Shown: positions 32,314 to 45,280 of the stretch, piece after piece
Layout: the number at the start of each line of letters is the position of its first letter
How positions within the stretch are numbered: position 1 is the stretch's first letter
DNA from: Entonaema liquescens
Lineage: Eukaryota; Ascomycota; Sordariomycetes; Xylariales; Xylariaceae
DNA length: 64,000 nt
Direction of reading: 5' to 3'
NCBI GenBank assembly: GCA_902805475.1
Contig: CADCSX010000007.1
Span: 434,001-498,000 of the forward strand
Program-made: the position numbers and the translations under genes
The notes under the pieces: generated by a model
The model's database searches: none
What the model saw: the letters and a program-made list of their open reading frames with translations, nothing else
Told to the model about the DNA's origin: nothing

Positions 32314-34362
32314 TTAAATCATGTTAGTTAATCCATCCACCATAGGGAAGGTTCTTTGTTGATGCTCTTGCCGAATGGCCTGTTCTTGAGAAATGGGCGT
32401 AGACATCGGCATAGAAGTTGGTGTTGCGTTTAGTGAAACTGCCGTAGTATCTGTCCGAGGCGTCATAGGCTGTGGTATATCAAGTTTTGGCTTCGCAACA
32501 GCCCTAGAGTTGCTGCTCTCCCGTCGCCTCTTAGGCGCATCCTTAACTTTAGGGTGCGTGTGGCACTGTTGTTTTATTAGCATAGTTATCCAATATTATG
32601 TTCGCTTGGAATCTTACCTTATACGCGTGTCTGAACCAGGTGGTACCCTTTTTCTTGCTGCTCACCAATGCGATCCAATCATTGCAGCTTCCACACAGGC
32701 CTTCCCATACATCCGGGTTGCCATCCATCCGGCGAGTCTCCTTGGGTTCTTGGAACGGATTACCGGTGGCCGCGCTGATGCCGTGGGTAAAACTCTTGTC
32801 ATACCAAAATGCAGAATTCTTGAGTACCAACCACCGACCAGGCTTGCAAATACCGCACCACCCTTCCCTCTTGTTGCCGTGACCACGAACCCACCTAGGA
32901 GTATACAAGTCGCCTTCGAATCGTAGCTCTTGCTCGTGAGGTACAAGGTCCGGGTCTGAAGGGTTCATGTCTTCGGGCGGCGGCGGAATTTGTTCTTCCT
33001 GGAGAGAGGCGTATAGATCCGGCGGGTCAGATAAGTCTGTATAATGACCATGTAACGAATGGGGGTCAGCGTTGCTTTGGAGCATCCTGAATAGTCCGTG
33101 CGATAGCAATGGTGGCGGGTTCTCAAAGTGATGCGTTTCCGGGTGAAACGCCTGCGATGGGAGTTGAGATGGTAGCTGCGTTGGGAGAAGCATACTATTC
33201 CGGAAAGCTGGCGGGTGAGACACGAGGAACGGATGCTGCTGCACAGCTTGAAGGTTGCCGAAGTTTAGCGGGAGCGGGTGGTTGGGCATCGTAGGCGACG
33301 AATGCCTCGACGACATTCTCGGTCCGAATACATCATGCGTGTGGTGATAAACGAAAGGAGACGGTCGGCGGTTTGCGGTTCCATAGGATCCAGTAGACCA
33401 TCTCTTATTCCGAGCGCTGCTATCGGCATTATAAGGAGCAGACCTCATACCAGGTCGAGGAGAAGGCGAAGCTCCTCGACCACGACTTTGAGTACGGACG
33501 AGGTCAGAACGGCTCTGCGGCGTCATACGAGGGGAAGCTACGGGCGACAATTGAGTGGAAGACATAAGCGAGTTTCGGTTCGAAGTTGGCGGGTAGTCAG
33601 ACGTGAAAGACGGGGCTTCAGACAAAGCTGCAGAAAAGTCGTCGTATGAAGGCATATCAGACATGCCGCCTGTTGTCGACACGGTGAACGATGAACCCGA
33701 CATGCGACGCTGGTTCAACCCCGACTCAAAGCCCATAGACTCGTTTTCCATTTGAGATCCGGGATATCTAAGATCTAGAATCGGGATCGCCTCATCTGAT
33801 GTATAAGCTTGGCCAATGTTCATGTCTACATCGAAATTAGGCATCTCCATATGGTGGTGGTCTTCGCACGGTTTGGAACACCACGGGCCTACACAAATCG
33901 TCAGTGATAATCCTAAGCTGATTCGGTTTAAACTTACTGCTATCCATTGTCGTCACGGGATAGAAGTCTTGATGCATCGAGACAGGTCGCGACATAGTAT
34001 CGCTTGGCGTGTGGATTGTCAAGCCGGAAGGCGTTTCCCATGAAGCTATGGTTCCAAACTCCTCCCCAGCGCAAAACGAGAAACCCTCGTGGATGGTGGC
34101 GGGCCTTGGTCGCGCTTCTTGGGATGTCGGCGTTGTCCACACTCCGGTCGGCGCCATCTGACTCTCTACCTTGGTAGACATATCGTTCCTATTCATCGTG
34201 ACCAATGGAGGCGGGCGTGGAGGTGGGACCTCTCTGATGAACTTGTCGTTTGAGCCGAGTGTGTAAGGTGCTTGGATGTGTTGGCTCCTATGGTTGTGTG
34301 AGCCTCTATTAGATATAACCAGACTCAAGTAGTACATACAATTGGCCTTGTGTTGAGTCCAT
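32314..34362 (-). CDS. Rua1-type (DUF4451) zinc-binding transcription regulator
   Basis: Minus-strand exons 34362-34340 (23 nt), 34305-33938, 33888-32618 and 32565-32314 give 637 residues. The N-terminal 460 residues are Ser/Pro-rich and disordered (TQLSPVASPRMTP, PPPPEDMNPSDPD). Residues about 470-565 carry the Rua1_C/DUF4451 domain: WCGICKPGRWLVLKNSAFWY, then SFTHGIS, LCGSCNDWI, WFRHAYKCHTH, with Cys and His pairs suited to zinc binding; the last pair is completed by splicing into exon 4. The tail has a basic KRRR stretch. The Ustilago Rua1 protein activates a glycolipid gene cluster; the role of ascomycete members is less clear, so the target genes here are unknown. It is flanked by two long gene-poor stretches, consistent with a large regulatory neighbourhood. 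Confidence 0.82.
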
Positions 34363-37300
34363 GATTCTGACGTCAAAGTGTGAAAGTTTAATTTATTGTG
34401 AATTTATTGTAGCTTGTGCACTAAAGGGCCGTATAGAGGTTAGTCGATGAACGACATGCCCATATATCGGGATAAGGTATGTCCATATTGTTGCCGATAT
34501 ATTCGACGACGGTATATAAAAGTTGGGAAACTTATTAATGACTTACATAGTTATAGTGATATAGGTTTATAGTAATTCCCAACGACTAATTTATCTCCGG
34601 AAACGGTAAGGTGAGAAGGAATGAGGAGTACCTTGGTCCGTGAAACAGCGAAGGAAGCGAGTGTATAGGTTTATGAGTAGCGTTGTGCTGAGTGTTATAG
34701 TTGTGGCTTTGTAAAGAAGGTAATTGAGTTTTCTAGAGACCGAAGAACTCGATTGGTTAAAAGTGGTGCTTGCTCACGTAGACTGGTTTGTCCAAGTGGG
34801 AAAGAGAGCCAGCTCCCAGTGTTATAGACCAGAGTGGCAATAATAGAGTATCTTATGAGTTGGAAAAAAGGAGCGACTAATAGTGGAATACCTTGGTCAA
34901 CCGTGTGTTAGGAAGAGAGCGGCGAGGCGAGAAGAGGAGTAAAAAGGCAGGTTAATGGAGGGGCGGTGCAGCACACAGAGAGATATAAGGATGCTCTCGG
35001 ACGCAACAGGCCCTACATAGTATGTACACTGACAGTTCGATTATAATTCAACACGGCCAGTCGGAACATCGGTAGGAGCTAAGCCGGGTCCTCTTGATAC
35101 ATGGAAACCTGGCCACGTCTGTGAACTCGAGAACAGGAGAGACTGGCGTGCTAAGTCCCGCTTGGCTTGCTGGAAAGAGACAAGCAAGACAGAGCAGACA
35201 AGGACCGCCGGGCGGGTTCTGCAAGGATTTACAGTACAAGGGTTCAGTGGGTTACATCTGTTCGTCGATGATGTGTTGCGAGGAATAGTCAAGTCTTTGA
35301 AGCAGGGTAGAATGGTGAGCGTATGGGGGAGCAACGGAGAGTTGGATGGGTCTCGGGTACCTAGCATGTAAGAAGTAGCCAGAAACCGATTAGACTAGGA
35401 ACCAGGGTTGCCCCCCGGTCATAAATAACCATGGCACGTCCCAACTCTTTTGGGATAGCTAGGCAGGGGTCGTGATATAACAGGACGGACGTAATTTTGA
35501 TATCGAGTTGGAAAATGGGAAATCTCATCAGACTAAAGGGAAAAAAGAAGTCTATTTTGGCGGAAAGGGAAAAAAATAGATAGAGTCTAGATACTACTCA
35601 CTATTTTTAGCCTGTACCGTTGAGCCTCAGAGCAGGCGGCTGGTCTCATATTTTGTCCGGCCATGTGGCCAGGAGCAAATTATACATTAGGCTCCGACAG
35701 CTAGGGTAGGATGAAGGAAAAAAGGCTGAGCTGACGAGACGATTCACGAACTACGAGAGCCGCGAAAGCCAGCCTTGGAGGATCGTATACCATCTACGTT
35801 GTACGTAGGCTCAGAAGGAACTGGCAAGATTCTAGTGCCGTAGTAGAGTCGTATGACACAACCATGACACCTTCGTCGACCGGATATGTCGATCTGGAGA
35901 AGCCAGGTTCCTGAGAATTACAATACCTTATTACTAACCAGGGGTGTAGGTTTTGGAAACACCTTCTGGGGTCTCTGTGGAGCAACAAGGACTCGCCGTG
36001 CCATCACGCGAATAGGGCTTGCTGCTAAACACATCCTATGCATGCGGTAATCGCAAGCAGCTTAGGTAGTTAGTTAGTTGACAAGGCAATACCTATCAGC
36101 ACGGTATGCTGTGTGGCTATTCGGGTTAGCCTGCTCGTAGCGCTCAGAGATATCTATGGATCTCGAATGAGGTTTCGAGACGACCCACGAAGAACGTCTC
36201 GTTGGATAATACGCGCAAAATAGACGCACTTATTAACAGAATTCGGGGTATGCGAGATTTGACTAAAGCGCCAGGAGCTGCGCATGTGTGCAATCAAAGC
36301 CTAACACCCGTCGATTTCTCGAGCTATAGACGACCGGATCTCGTTAGTTTAACCGACTTGGGTACGTTACTTTGATCATTAGATGCCGAAGCAGTAAGAC
36401 GTTGGTTCGATAGGGACGCGCAGTCGAGCTCATCTGAAGACGGGATAGCCAAGAACTGCAGGGGAGACATAGACTGACGAAGCCACGATTTGGATGATTC
36501 GGGAATAGTGACATCAGCCAATGGCGATTAAGATGGCGAATGGGATGGGGAGGCGGAGCGACCGAGATGGAGGGGAGACGATGCGTAAGTGGGCTGCGCG
36601 ACACTACATAGCATGAGCTCTGACCTCTCTAACCTCTCTAACCTCTGGTATGGTATGTATGGTATGTATGGTATGTATGGCATCGTAGAATGGTGTGGCA
36701 TGGGGGGGAATTCAGATAAAACTCTGGCGCGATCGAGGAGGGTATGTTCGAGCGAAGTGGTACAAAGTCGAAAGTCCAAAAGGCGGATGCGCGACCTGTG
36801 GTTTGCTCGAACACGCGCAGAAAAGGTCTTGCAGACTGCAAAGCCTGCAAAGCCTGCAAGGCGTGTTGGACGATTGTGTTGGCTCGGAGACTGGATGGGC
36901 TAGGGACAACCGGAGGCTCTAGACTCAGACGATGCCGACCAAGATTAGGAGTGTGTCGTCTCCGTTCGTCAGCGGAGCGCGTTTGATGTTGAATTTTAGT
37001 TGCGTTGGGCAGATTTCTGATTGGTTAAGCGGAGAATAATATGCAGGAAGGAGGTGCATGGGACAAGGGTTGTTATCCCTGACGCGTCTCAGGATCTGTA
37101 ACAGAACGGCTGACCCTGGCTAACCCTGGCCCGCCCCCACTTGCCTTTGAGTCCCGAATGTCAAAAAGGTAAAGGATCCAGACTCCACCTCTTCTACATG
37201 TACTGCATGTACTGCAACCTGCGTCTACGCCCGCACTCTGCATTCGGTCTACTATAACATTACCATATTGTTTACGATTCGACACAGAAAATAGTTTGGA

Positions 37301-39987
37301 TCGTAATTTATACATGAAAGTACGATGAAGATGGTAAGAAAAATCGATACTTCACAAAGGTGCACCACTTACAAAATAGCCGTGCCGTCTCGAGGGAACT
37401 CTGCAAGCTATGATAAGAAGCGGCTGATGGAGAACTTGTACAACGTAGGTTGGCATCGAGTCGCCATTGAATTTCATTTTTAGAAACACTTTACTGGGGC
37501 GTCTGGGGTACGCTCAGTATTATGTACCTTCGTACATAGTACAGCCGACATTAAATATTCTCTCAGGTTACAAAACATCATGTATGTCTGGTACACGATA
37601 TTATGTACCTAACCTGTTAACTTACCTCAAGTTCCATGGACCGGTAGAATGTCCAAGCGTTGGGATTTCGGCCGTGCTGGGCTTCTCTTCTTAGCCCCAT
37701 CTCTCTAATCCCTCTTTAATCCTTCAACGTTGCCTTCGGCCCCTCCTTGTTTCGACAAAGCTTCGAGAAACAAGGTCTTACCGATGCGCTATTATACGCG
37801 AAAAAGATTGGTCCGGTATGTCTCTCGAGACCCTTCATCTCATCACTATTATTTTGTTTCTTTAGAGAACCAGGGACTATATAAATCACGGAGCCTGATA
37901 ACCCCGCAGTCCCAAGTTTTAAAGTTTTGATAGAACATCCGATGGCGATTTTGTTTATTCGATCTTTTGCTTTTTTTAAGTCGTGATCTTAGTTTTTGGG
38001 TTTAGTCCCGTAGCCCGTGGCCCGTAGCCCGTGGCCTGTATCCCATATGTACGTCGGTAAGCCTTACCGTTATTAAACGTCAGACACGAAAATCTACGGC
38101 CACGCTAAAGGGAAGTGGCGTTTGTATTCCGCTAGGATTGGCTTCATCGTTAATCTGATGGTCGAATATATGCCGTAAGGCTAAACTACAGTACGCGTCG
38201 TCTGTTGGGGGGAAGATATTACCGGAATAATCGCGATCGGAATTACGGTCCTTTAGGTAGTGTCATTCAAACAGGTTTTTACTTTACCATGTACCGATTA
38301 TGAGGCTGCCTTGGAGGAATTCCGTTCTCGAACAGGAAGTAATAGCAAATCATCATTATCATATTACTGCGCGGGGGCGATCTTCGGATCCCCCAGATCG
38401 GATACCAAGCAAGACTTTTCGAGAATTCTTATCGATATACCAAGTAATAATGGTAGTAATATTCTCGCCAACCCGCGCGAACATTCCATGTATTCCATTT
38501 ATTCCATAAAGCTTATAGTGCTTACACACGTACACCCGCGCGAAGGCATCCCGAATATAAACGCCTTTCTCCTGCATTTGCTAGTTACCCGCGTCTTACA
38601 GGCTTGCGGACGTTATCTCGGTTGAGGCCGGGGGGCCCTAGCGTAAGACAAGAACATTTACGGGATAGCCCTAAATAAGATGCAAAATGTACCTGCATTG
38701 CATATAAGTTATGTACATATGCCCGCTCTGCCGTAAGCGGGCTGATCAGTCCTTCGGGCGAGAGCGAGATGAGATCAGGCACATGTGTGTATACTAGGTT
38801 AGGTATAAGATGTACATTGTAATAATAAGTTCCAACTTGACGGGATTATCGCTTGTGTGCCTTATCTGCCTATATACATAGTACCGTAGTACATTTATAC
38901 ATCTATTTGTCTAACGGATGCTCGGCTGACAGAACGTGGCTTACACGGTACTCCACGACATGCTTCCTTTTTCCAATCCGGGCTACTACGTTAGGTATCG
39001 CGAATATATTGTACTGTATGTGTATCGCATTTTTGCACTTTGCGCTTAGACGTATGCGCAGGAAAGATATTTTCACTTTCTGTCAATTACCTATGCAACG
39101 TAAACATCATCCAATATCTTTTTTTTGTTTTATCTCAGGGGAGTCCATCGTATGTACGTATCATTCGATACATTCATTGTGGGGATTTCACCGAGAGTCT
39201 AACCTCGGCCGCCGCATCTGATGAGCGTCATTTTAATTAGTTCCTGCCAGATCGTGTCGTGTAAAGTGGGCAAGGGGTGGGCTCTTAGTCTTTCCATATG
39301 TTCTACGAATCGTTCTATGGGGCCGCTATGATACCCCACTCCGGGGCTAGTCTACCGGGATAGGCCCGGCCCCTCTCATCGCATAACGTTGTTGACTCCT
39401 TTGGGAAATTATTCAATGCTCGCTTTTACCCGCCAGCCCGCAAACCCCGTTGGCCTTAAATTTAGCAACTACTATCGTCCTTTTACCTATTTACCTATCA
39501 CGAAGATCGCGGGCTGATTATGACGATGACGAGATCACTTCCCCAGATACCTAACGTAGACCCATTGGAAGATCATATCATGCGTCGAACCTAGCAATTG
39601 AAACGAATGTTGAATTGAAAGCGAGCAGTTTAACCGAGCGTAGGTTACGAGCTGCAGCTTGGTTAGCATTAACTACACCTCGTAAATTTTATACAAGCTG
39701 AACAACTGCTCGTTTTTGTAACCCTACTCCAACCAGTCATTGCTTAACCGTATTGAAGTTCCTCTCAACGACAAGCCTCAATGAGATCAGAACAGATAAA
39801 AGGGGTAGACCATTAGTCACTTTCGTTACATCAACATGCATCGGGTAACATATGTCATCGATGTGATAATATATTCCATATTTGGGAATTTTTCAACTAC
39901 AAGTGATGAATTCTCGCGCTAGAACCTGATTTATAGCGGACCGGCTGAACTTGTGAACGATAATGAATGTTCATCTTTGTGGCTACA
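34363..39987. other. Gene-poor region upstream of the Rua1-type gene
   Basis: 5.6 kb without a supported gene. The right-hand part of a long regulatory leader for the Rua1-type regulator is plausible in 34.4-35.4 kb. Other contents are microsatellites at 36620-36680, a short direct repeat AGCCCGTGGCCCGT near 38007-38037, and a 7-bp stem GCCCGCT/AGCGGGC at 38721-38742. An open stretch at 38260-38625 has no ATG near its beginning and no recognisable domain. Confidence 0.5.
36620..36680 (+). repeat. Adjacent microsatellites (CTCTCTAAC)n and (GGTATGTAT)n
   Basis: About three copies of a 9-nt unit CTCTCTAAC are followed directly by about three and a half copies of GGTATGTAT. Confidence 0.8.
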
Positions 39988-40686
39988 TCATTCCTTGCTG
40001 ATCTTCTTCCAAACTTCGTTTTCTGCTGCCGCGATCTTCTCTCCTGTCTGGTGAGCCCATTTCTTTGCCGATTCCCAAACTCCACCTTCTGAGCTTCCCA
40101 TCTGGTCTTTTTCCTCACTCCGCTGAACAGCCGACCTCTGATAACTATCAAGCTCAGAAGCATTGGAATTCTGATGGTATCCTGGAGGATGCTCTAGGCT
40201 ATGATGAATCGGTGCGCCACTTAAAGCTGTGGGGCCCTGGTCGCTGTATACTGAACTAGGCGCCGGGAATGTAGATGTGCCCCGCTGTTGAGACTGGTAG
40301 GGTGCAGTTGGTGGCGGGATTGACATTTGCTGAGGATAGGGTATGCTCACAGGCTTCTCGCCTGCTTTAGGTGGTGGTGGTATATTTGGTTTAGTGACAC
40401 CAGCTGGAACAGGAACGGGCCCAGGCTGTGGTGCTGGGGGGCCATCGTTATTAGCCGTTTGAATTTGCTGAGGTGAGACACGTGCCTGAGAGGCGGTAGC
40501 CGTTGCAGTTGGAAGTGAAGGCACGGCACCAGGCTGAGCGGGTGGATAGGCCTGGTTGGATGAAGCAGGCAATGAGGTGGTCGGGGTTGGCTTCGAAGTG
40601 GACGATGGTGGAGCAGTCTGTGGCGTCACTCCCGAAGCCTTCGCGGCAGTGATAGGGCTGTCTGTATAGACTGGGATAGGGGCCAT
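39988..40686 (-). CDS. Proline-rich low-complexity protein with amphipathic C-terminal helix
   Basis: A single open frame of 232 residues from the ATG at 40686 (the frame is open 28 codons further, but the extra segment is unlike the rest). Residues 1-190 are Pro/Ser/Thr/Gln-rich with PPPP runs and no domain. The last 35 residues change character: GGVWESAKKWAHQTGEKIAA, then ENEVWKKISKE, an amphipathic lysine-rich helix that could bind membranes or a partner. I do not recognise the family; similar Pro-rich proteins with such a tail occur in many ascomycetes. It is divergent from ARP8 across a 1.1-kb promoter region. Confidence 0.6.
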   Translation of the reverse strand: MAPIPVYTDSPITAAKASGVTPQTAPPSSTSKPTPTTSLPASSNQAYPPAQPGAVPSLPTATATASQARVSPQQIQTANNDGPPAPQPGPVPVPAGVTKPNIPPPPKAGEKPVSIPYPQQMSIPPPTAPYQSQQRGTSTFPAPSSVYSDQGPTALSGAPIHHSLEHPPGYHQNSNASELDSYQRSAVQRSEEKDQMGSSEGGVWESAKKWAHQTGEKIAAAENEVWKKISKE

Positions 40687-41809
40687 TATGACGGTGAATA
40701 TGTACTTAAGTGGCCTGACGGGAGCTATATGAGAAACTTGAAATGTGTAGTAGTTTGGAAAGGCTAACAAGAGGAATTACAAATAGTATATTACGTTGTT
40801 AAAGCTATCCCTTAACTTGGTTGCTAAAAGAGAGTTATTTGCTCTGGGTATGTGATACGGAATAAAAATTAAATGTTATGTAAGTCTGGGGGAACATAAA
40901 GAGGTGATAGGCACCAGTTTGTAGGGAGGACAGCTATGTGAATTCAAAATCGACGTCATAGGTGTCGGCTTGTCAGGTGACTCAGCTTCGGCTTTAGCCT
41001 CTTCTTGTAGTTAACTAAGTAATAGAAGAAAAGGATTGAACAAAGGAAGTTGTTTATTTGTATTAGCAGCAGTGGGAAATTCGTACAGGTTTGTTTTCGA
41101 GGGCCTCCGTTTATTCATTCGAGAGAAGAACCATATGCTGGTTAGTTGGTATCATAAGCAAATCATATCAATCTTTCTGGTTCTCTATAACTAACGGGCA
41201 GTAAGAGAGTTATAAACAGGTAATTAGGACTGAAGATAATAACTATAATAAAGTGATTTATCAAACTATTAGAAAGAATAAATTGAGATAAGACTAGGTA
41301 AGACGTATAGTTCTTCTTTCGAGATCTTGATTAGAATCAAACATGCTGGTTTCTTAATTTCCAGTTAGATTTAGTTGAGAGAGCATGCAATGGTCTTAGG
41401 TAATTCTAGGTGCTCAAGCTTATCTACCTATGATAGGATAATCCAGCTACCGAGTTCCGTTTTATAGCAGGGATACTAGGTCAAATAAGGTTTAGTGCAC
41501 CTCCGGTTCCAGAATAAATACCAGGTAACATTTAGCTAGCTAGCTGAGTACCATAGTAGCAACTGGCGCAGGCGCGACTGATTGATTTGATAATGGCTGA
41601 TAATGGCCCCAAGCCGCAGGGAGAAGAGGGCAAGCTCGAAGAACAAATTCACTGTAGACTCAAAATAAAATTCCACATCACCTAACACTTCAACAATTTT
41701 CCATCATGTACCTGTAATCCTCCCATTTATCCCCCCATAAATGCTAGAACGACAAATCTACACGTAGATGCAGCTATCACCACATCCGCCATTCATCTAA
41801 ACCGTAATC
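40687..41809. promoter_or_regulatory. Divergent promoter region of the proline-rich gene and arp8
   Basis: 1.1 kb, AT-rich, no supported ORF. The 100 bases before the arp8 start are C/A-rich. Confidence 0.4.
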
Positions 41810-44172
41810 ATGGTTGGTAAAGTCAGCGAGAAGGTTCTCCTTCGGGAAGGTTAGTTACCAGTCCATTGATCTTGCGCACGTATGCGAGGCTGACGTGATG
41901 ATCTCAAAGGACTTGAACGAACCGACAATGGCATGAAGCAGACGAGTTGGCCAGATGTCACGCCAATCAACCAAAAGAACTATTACACGTACGCGACACC
42001 CCGATACATTTGTTCCGTACTCGATGGAGTTTCAAGACTGATTGATATATTTTACTTCGCAGTGATTATATGAAACGCGACGACCAAGTCTTGGCACTTC
42101 GACTACAAGCTGAGGCGAATAGAGATAGACTCGTCCAGAGTGCTAAGGATCGCGATCGCGCCCTTGCGCGCAACGGGCATGCCGAAGTACCCCTACCAGT
42201 ATCGGACATCCAGCAAGATGATGCTGCTCCAGCCGTCAGCGAGGGTCTAGACCCTTCCAAGGTTATTGTTATACATCCGGGAAGCCAGAACCTCAGGATA
42301 GGGTTTGCTAGCGACGCCTTACCTAAAACCATACCCATGACAATTGCGACCAAGTTCCCCCAGACCGAATCGGAAATGTATGAGGCTCTTCCTCGTCGAC
42401 AATTTGAAGCTCCGACTATAGACCAAGAATACGGCGAGGAATGGTCTAAGAAGTACCAGAAGATGTCTAATGATCTCAAGGTGGATATGCGATCCAGGAA
42501 GCTTAGAGTGCTACCAAATTCGAAAGAGCTGGTTGTCAATCACAACAGGCGAAGTGAATCGAAAGAGATCTCATTACATAATGACCCTCTCCAGATCGAA
42601 TGGACCGACGTTACGACTCTTGAAGATCCCAACTCGTTGGCCTCATGTTTCATAGGTCAAGCAGCCCAGCGTATTCCTGACGACTCGAGCCCCAAATTTA
42701 AGTTATGGTGGCCGATGCAGCACGGATGGCTGAACGAGGACGATTACTCGACTGCAGAGCACCTATATGACGACTTTGAGACTCTCTTAGACAAGGCTAT
42801 CAGACAGGAACTTGGGCTAACCAGGAATAGTACATGGAAAAACTATAGCTGTGTCTTTGTGATTCCAGATTTGTACGACAAGAAATATGTGGAACAAATT
42901 CTCAAGTCCTGCATGACGTGGTTCGAGTTTAATCGAATATGTTTCATTCAGGAAAGCATGGCGGCGACCTTCGGTGCTGGGTACACACAAGCATGCGTTG
43001 TTGATGTAGGGGCTCAAAAGACCTCGATTGCGTGCGTCGAAGACGGGCTATGCATCGAGGACTCTCGCGTCAACCTCAAGTATGGAGGTTATGATGTAAC
43101 GGAGACATTTATGAAGATGATGCTTTACGACAACTTCCCTTACCAGGAAATCAATCTTAGGAGACGATACGACTTCCTCTTAGCCGAGGAACTAAAAATC
43201 AAATACTGTACGATGACCCAGAACGACATCTCAGTACAACTCTATAATTTCCACCTGCGCGCTCCGAACCAACCGACACGCGAGTATAGCTTCAAGACAT
43301 ACGACGAAGTAATCCTTGCCCCGATGGGTTTCTACGATCCAGCTATCTTTGACAATTCGGCCAAAATACGCAGCCGGCGTAAGCTAGTCGATCGATCTTA
43401 TAATGCATATGACGTCGATGTACCCGACGACCCGGTCTCTGCGGCGCAGACCGCGATTCTTGCTCTCATCAAGCCTTCCGTGGTCTCTAACGCCAACGGT
43501 TTCCAGTCCTCATCCCTCGACCCAAACGTCGCCACACCTATGAAGGAGAAATCCCAACCCTTCAACTTCCTTAGAGGCGACCTGAATAATGGGACTCCGG
43601 GTGGTTCGACCGCAGCCTCTCCAGCCCCCGAAGGGGCGGCAACCCCTGTCCCACCAACCTTCCACTTCGGCGCGAACGGCACGGTAACGGGGACCGGTAG
43701 CCCAGCACCAAACGGGACTTTGACCGCCCGTAACGGGGCGTCCCCGGCGCCGCCAGCAGGCATGTTCGTGGATTCGGCGGCGCGCAGCGCGAAGGCGCTG
43801 GCCGCGGAGCGGGACGCCGTTTTACCCGTAGTGCCGCTCGACATCGCGATCCTGACGAGCATCCAGAACGCGGCCAAGGGCGACGACAAGAAGCTTCGCG
43901 ACTACATCGGCAGCATCATGGTGGTAGGAGGAGGCTCCAAGACCCCGGCCTTCACGCAAACGCTGCACGAGAAACTCAAGGCCCGCCGCCCCGAACTCGC
44001 TGAACGCGTGCTTATCACGCACTCGGCTCGCGACATGGACGAGCAGGTCGTCGTCTGGAAGGGCGCTAGCGTCTTCGCTAAGCTCCCCGCGAACGACTCC
44101 TGGATCACCCCGTTCGAGTTCGAGAGGTTGGGAGCCAGGGTCCTTCATCATAAGGTTCTTTGGGCCTGGTAG
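41810..44172 (+). CDS. arp8: Actin-related protein 8, INO80 complex subunit
   Basis: Exons 41810-41849, 41910-41988 and 42063-44172 give 742 residues. The short first exons supply the conserved start, MVGKVSEKVLLREG and LERTDNGMKQTSWPDVTPIN. The actin fold follows: VIVIHPGSQNLRIGFASDAL, FKLWWPMQHGWLNE, VDVGAQKTSIACVEDG (nucleotide loop), LKYGGYDVTETFMKMML and, near the end, IMVVGGGSKTPAF with a C-terminal helix. Residues about 512-609 are a Pro/Gly/Ala/Asn-rich insertion typical of ARP8. ARP8 belongs to the actin-ARP4-ARP8 module of the INO80 nucleosome remodeller, which binds linker DNA. It faces the ATRX-like gene tail to tail. Confidence 0.94.
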
Positions 44173-45280
44173 CCTGAGAGGGAGGGGAAGGTTGGGTTGG
44201 ATTAGTAGAATCCTCTAATGAGTAAGGGCCCAGAGAGTGAGTAGGTAAGAGTGCTAAGCAGGGATAAACTTAGGTGCGTATCTAAGGCGAAAGACGGCTT
44301 TCAGCTCTACAACCAATATCTAACTAGGTGCCTACCTAACGTAATACGAGTGTTATATTATGTCTTTGATGTCGAAGCTGATGCTTCTTCTACGGAGGGG
44401 AAAGAAAGAAAGTTAATTATTATTGTTGTTGTTATTTGCTCGACCGTACTCTAGGGTCGGTTGGTTTTTGTATGGCGTTGGTGGTGGCTCCCGCTTTTTA
44501 GATAGGAAAAAGAGAGTTAGTTAAAAGAGCTGAGAATTCCAGGCGACAAGAAATACTAGTATATGAAAACCCCCTATTTCCTCCGCCCCTGTCAAGAATA
44601 CGAGTTTAGTCTATTCCATAGGGGTACTGCGCATCGAATCACTTTTTGCTACGACCTGTCAGGTAGCGTCAAGAAAGATCTACGACTCCGAAGTTAGGAC
44701 GCATGTAATGTCTCTAGTTGACCTAGAATCATAGGTCTATTCTTGAGTAAATAGGTGGAGTGAGCAAAGCGATAGCAATTTAACTTTAAGGGCTCATCTC
44801 CATGCCACTGAAAGTGGTAATTAGTAGACCAATTAGCTATGTCAATTCAGCAAGCTTCCTTATTACTAAACCTACAGAACCTTCACGTAGGAATTTTCTC
44901 ACGAGAGCACAAGCCAGTTAGGAGTCATCGGGCACAATTCAAATTACTATAAAGTTTTATGCCGGTGATCCCGCTTGCGAAGATGCTTTTATCTGGCAAT
45001 CTCCTGATATTAAAAACATGGCGCGAAGGTCACATCATGTACACAACTTCCATCCTTATTCTTCTTCTCTTTCCCCCCCGTTCTTTTGGCAACGAAAAAC
45101 AAAACAAAACGAATATACAGAATGGCTTCTGTATTTTCCTTGGGTATCTCATTCCTTGCGCAACGAGGGGAATCCGCCCAAACGCCGAGGGCCTATGAGT
45201 TGGCGACCCGAAAGTCAAAATCGAAAATGAGATACTGGAGTTGAAGATTGGCCCCTATGTTGCATTATGGCCGTAATGGG
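44173..45280. other. Intergenic region between convergent arp8 and SNF2 genes
   Basis: 1.1 kb of 3' flanks, no coding evidence. Two small ORFs near 44959-45218 are in conflicting frames and carry no domain. Confidence 0.45.

Noticed and set aside
38260..38625. A 121-codon open frame
   Set aside because: It has no ATG near its start, and its composition fits AT-rich non-coding DNA.
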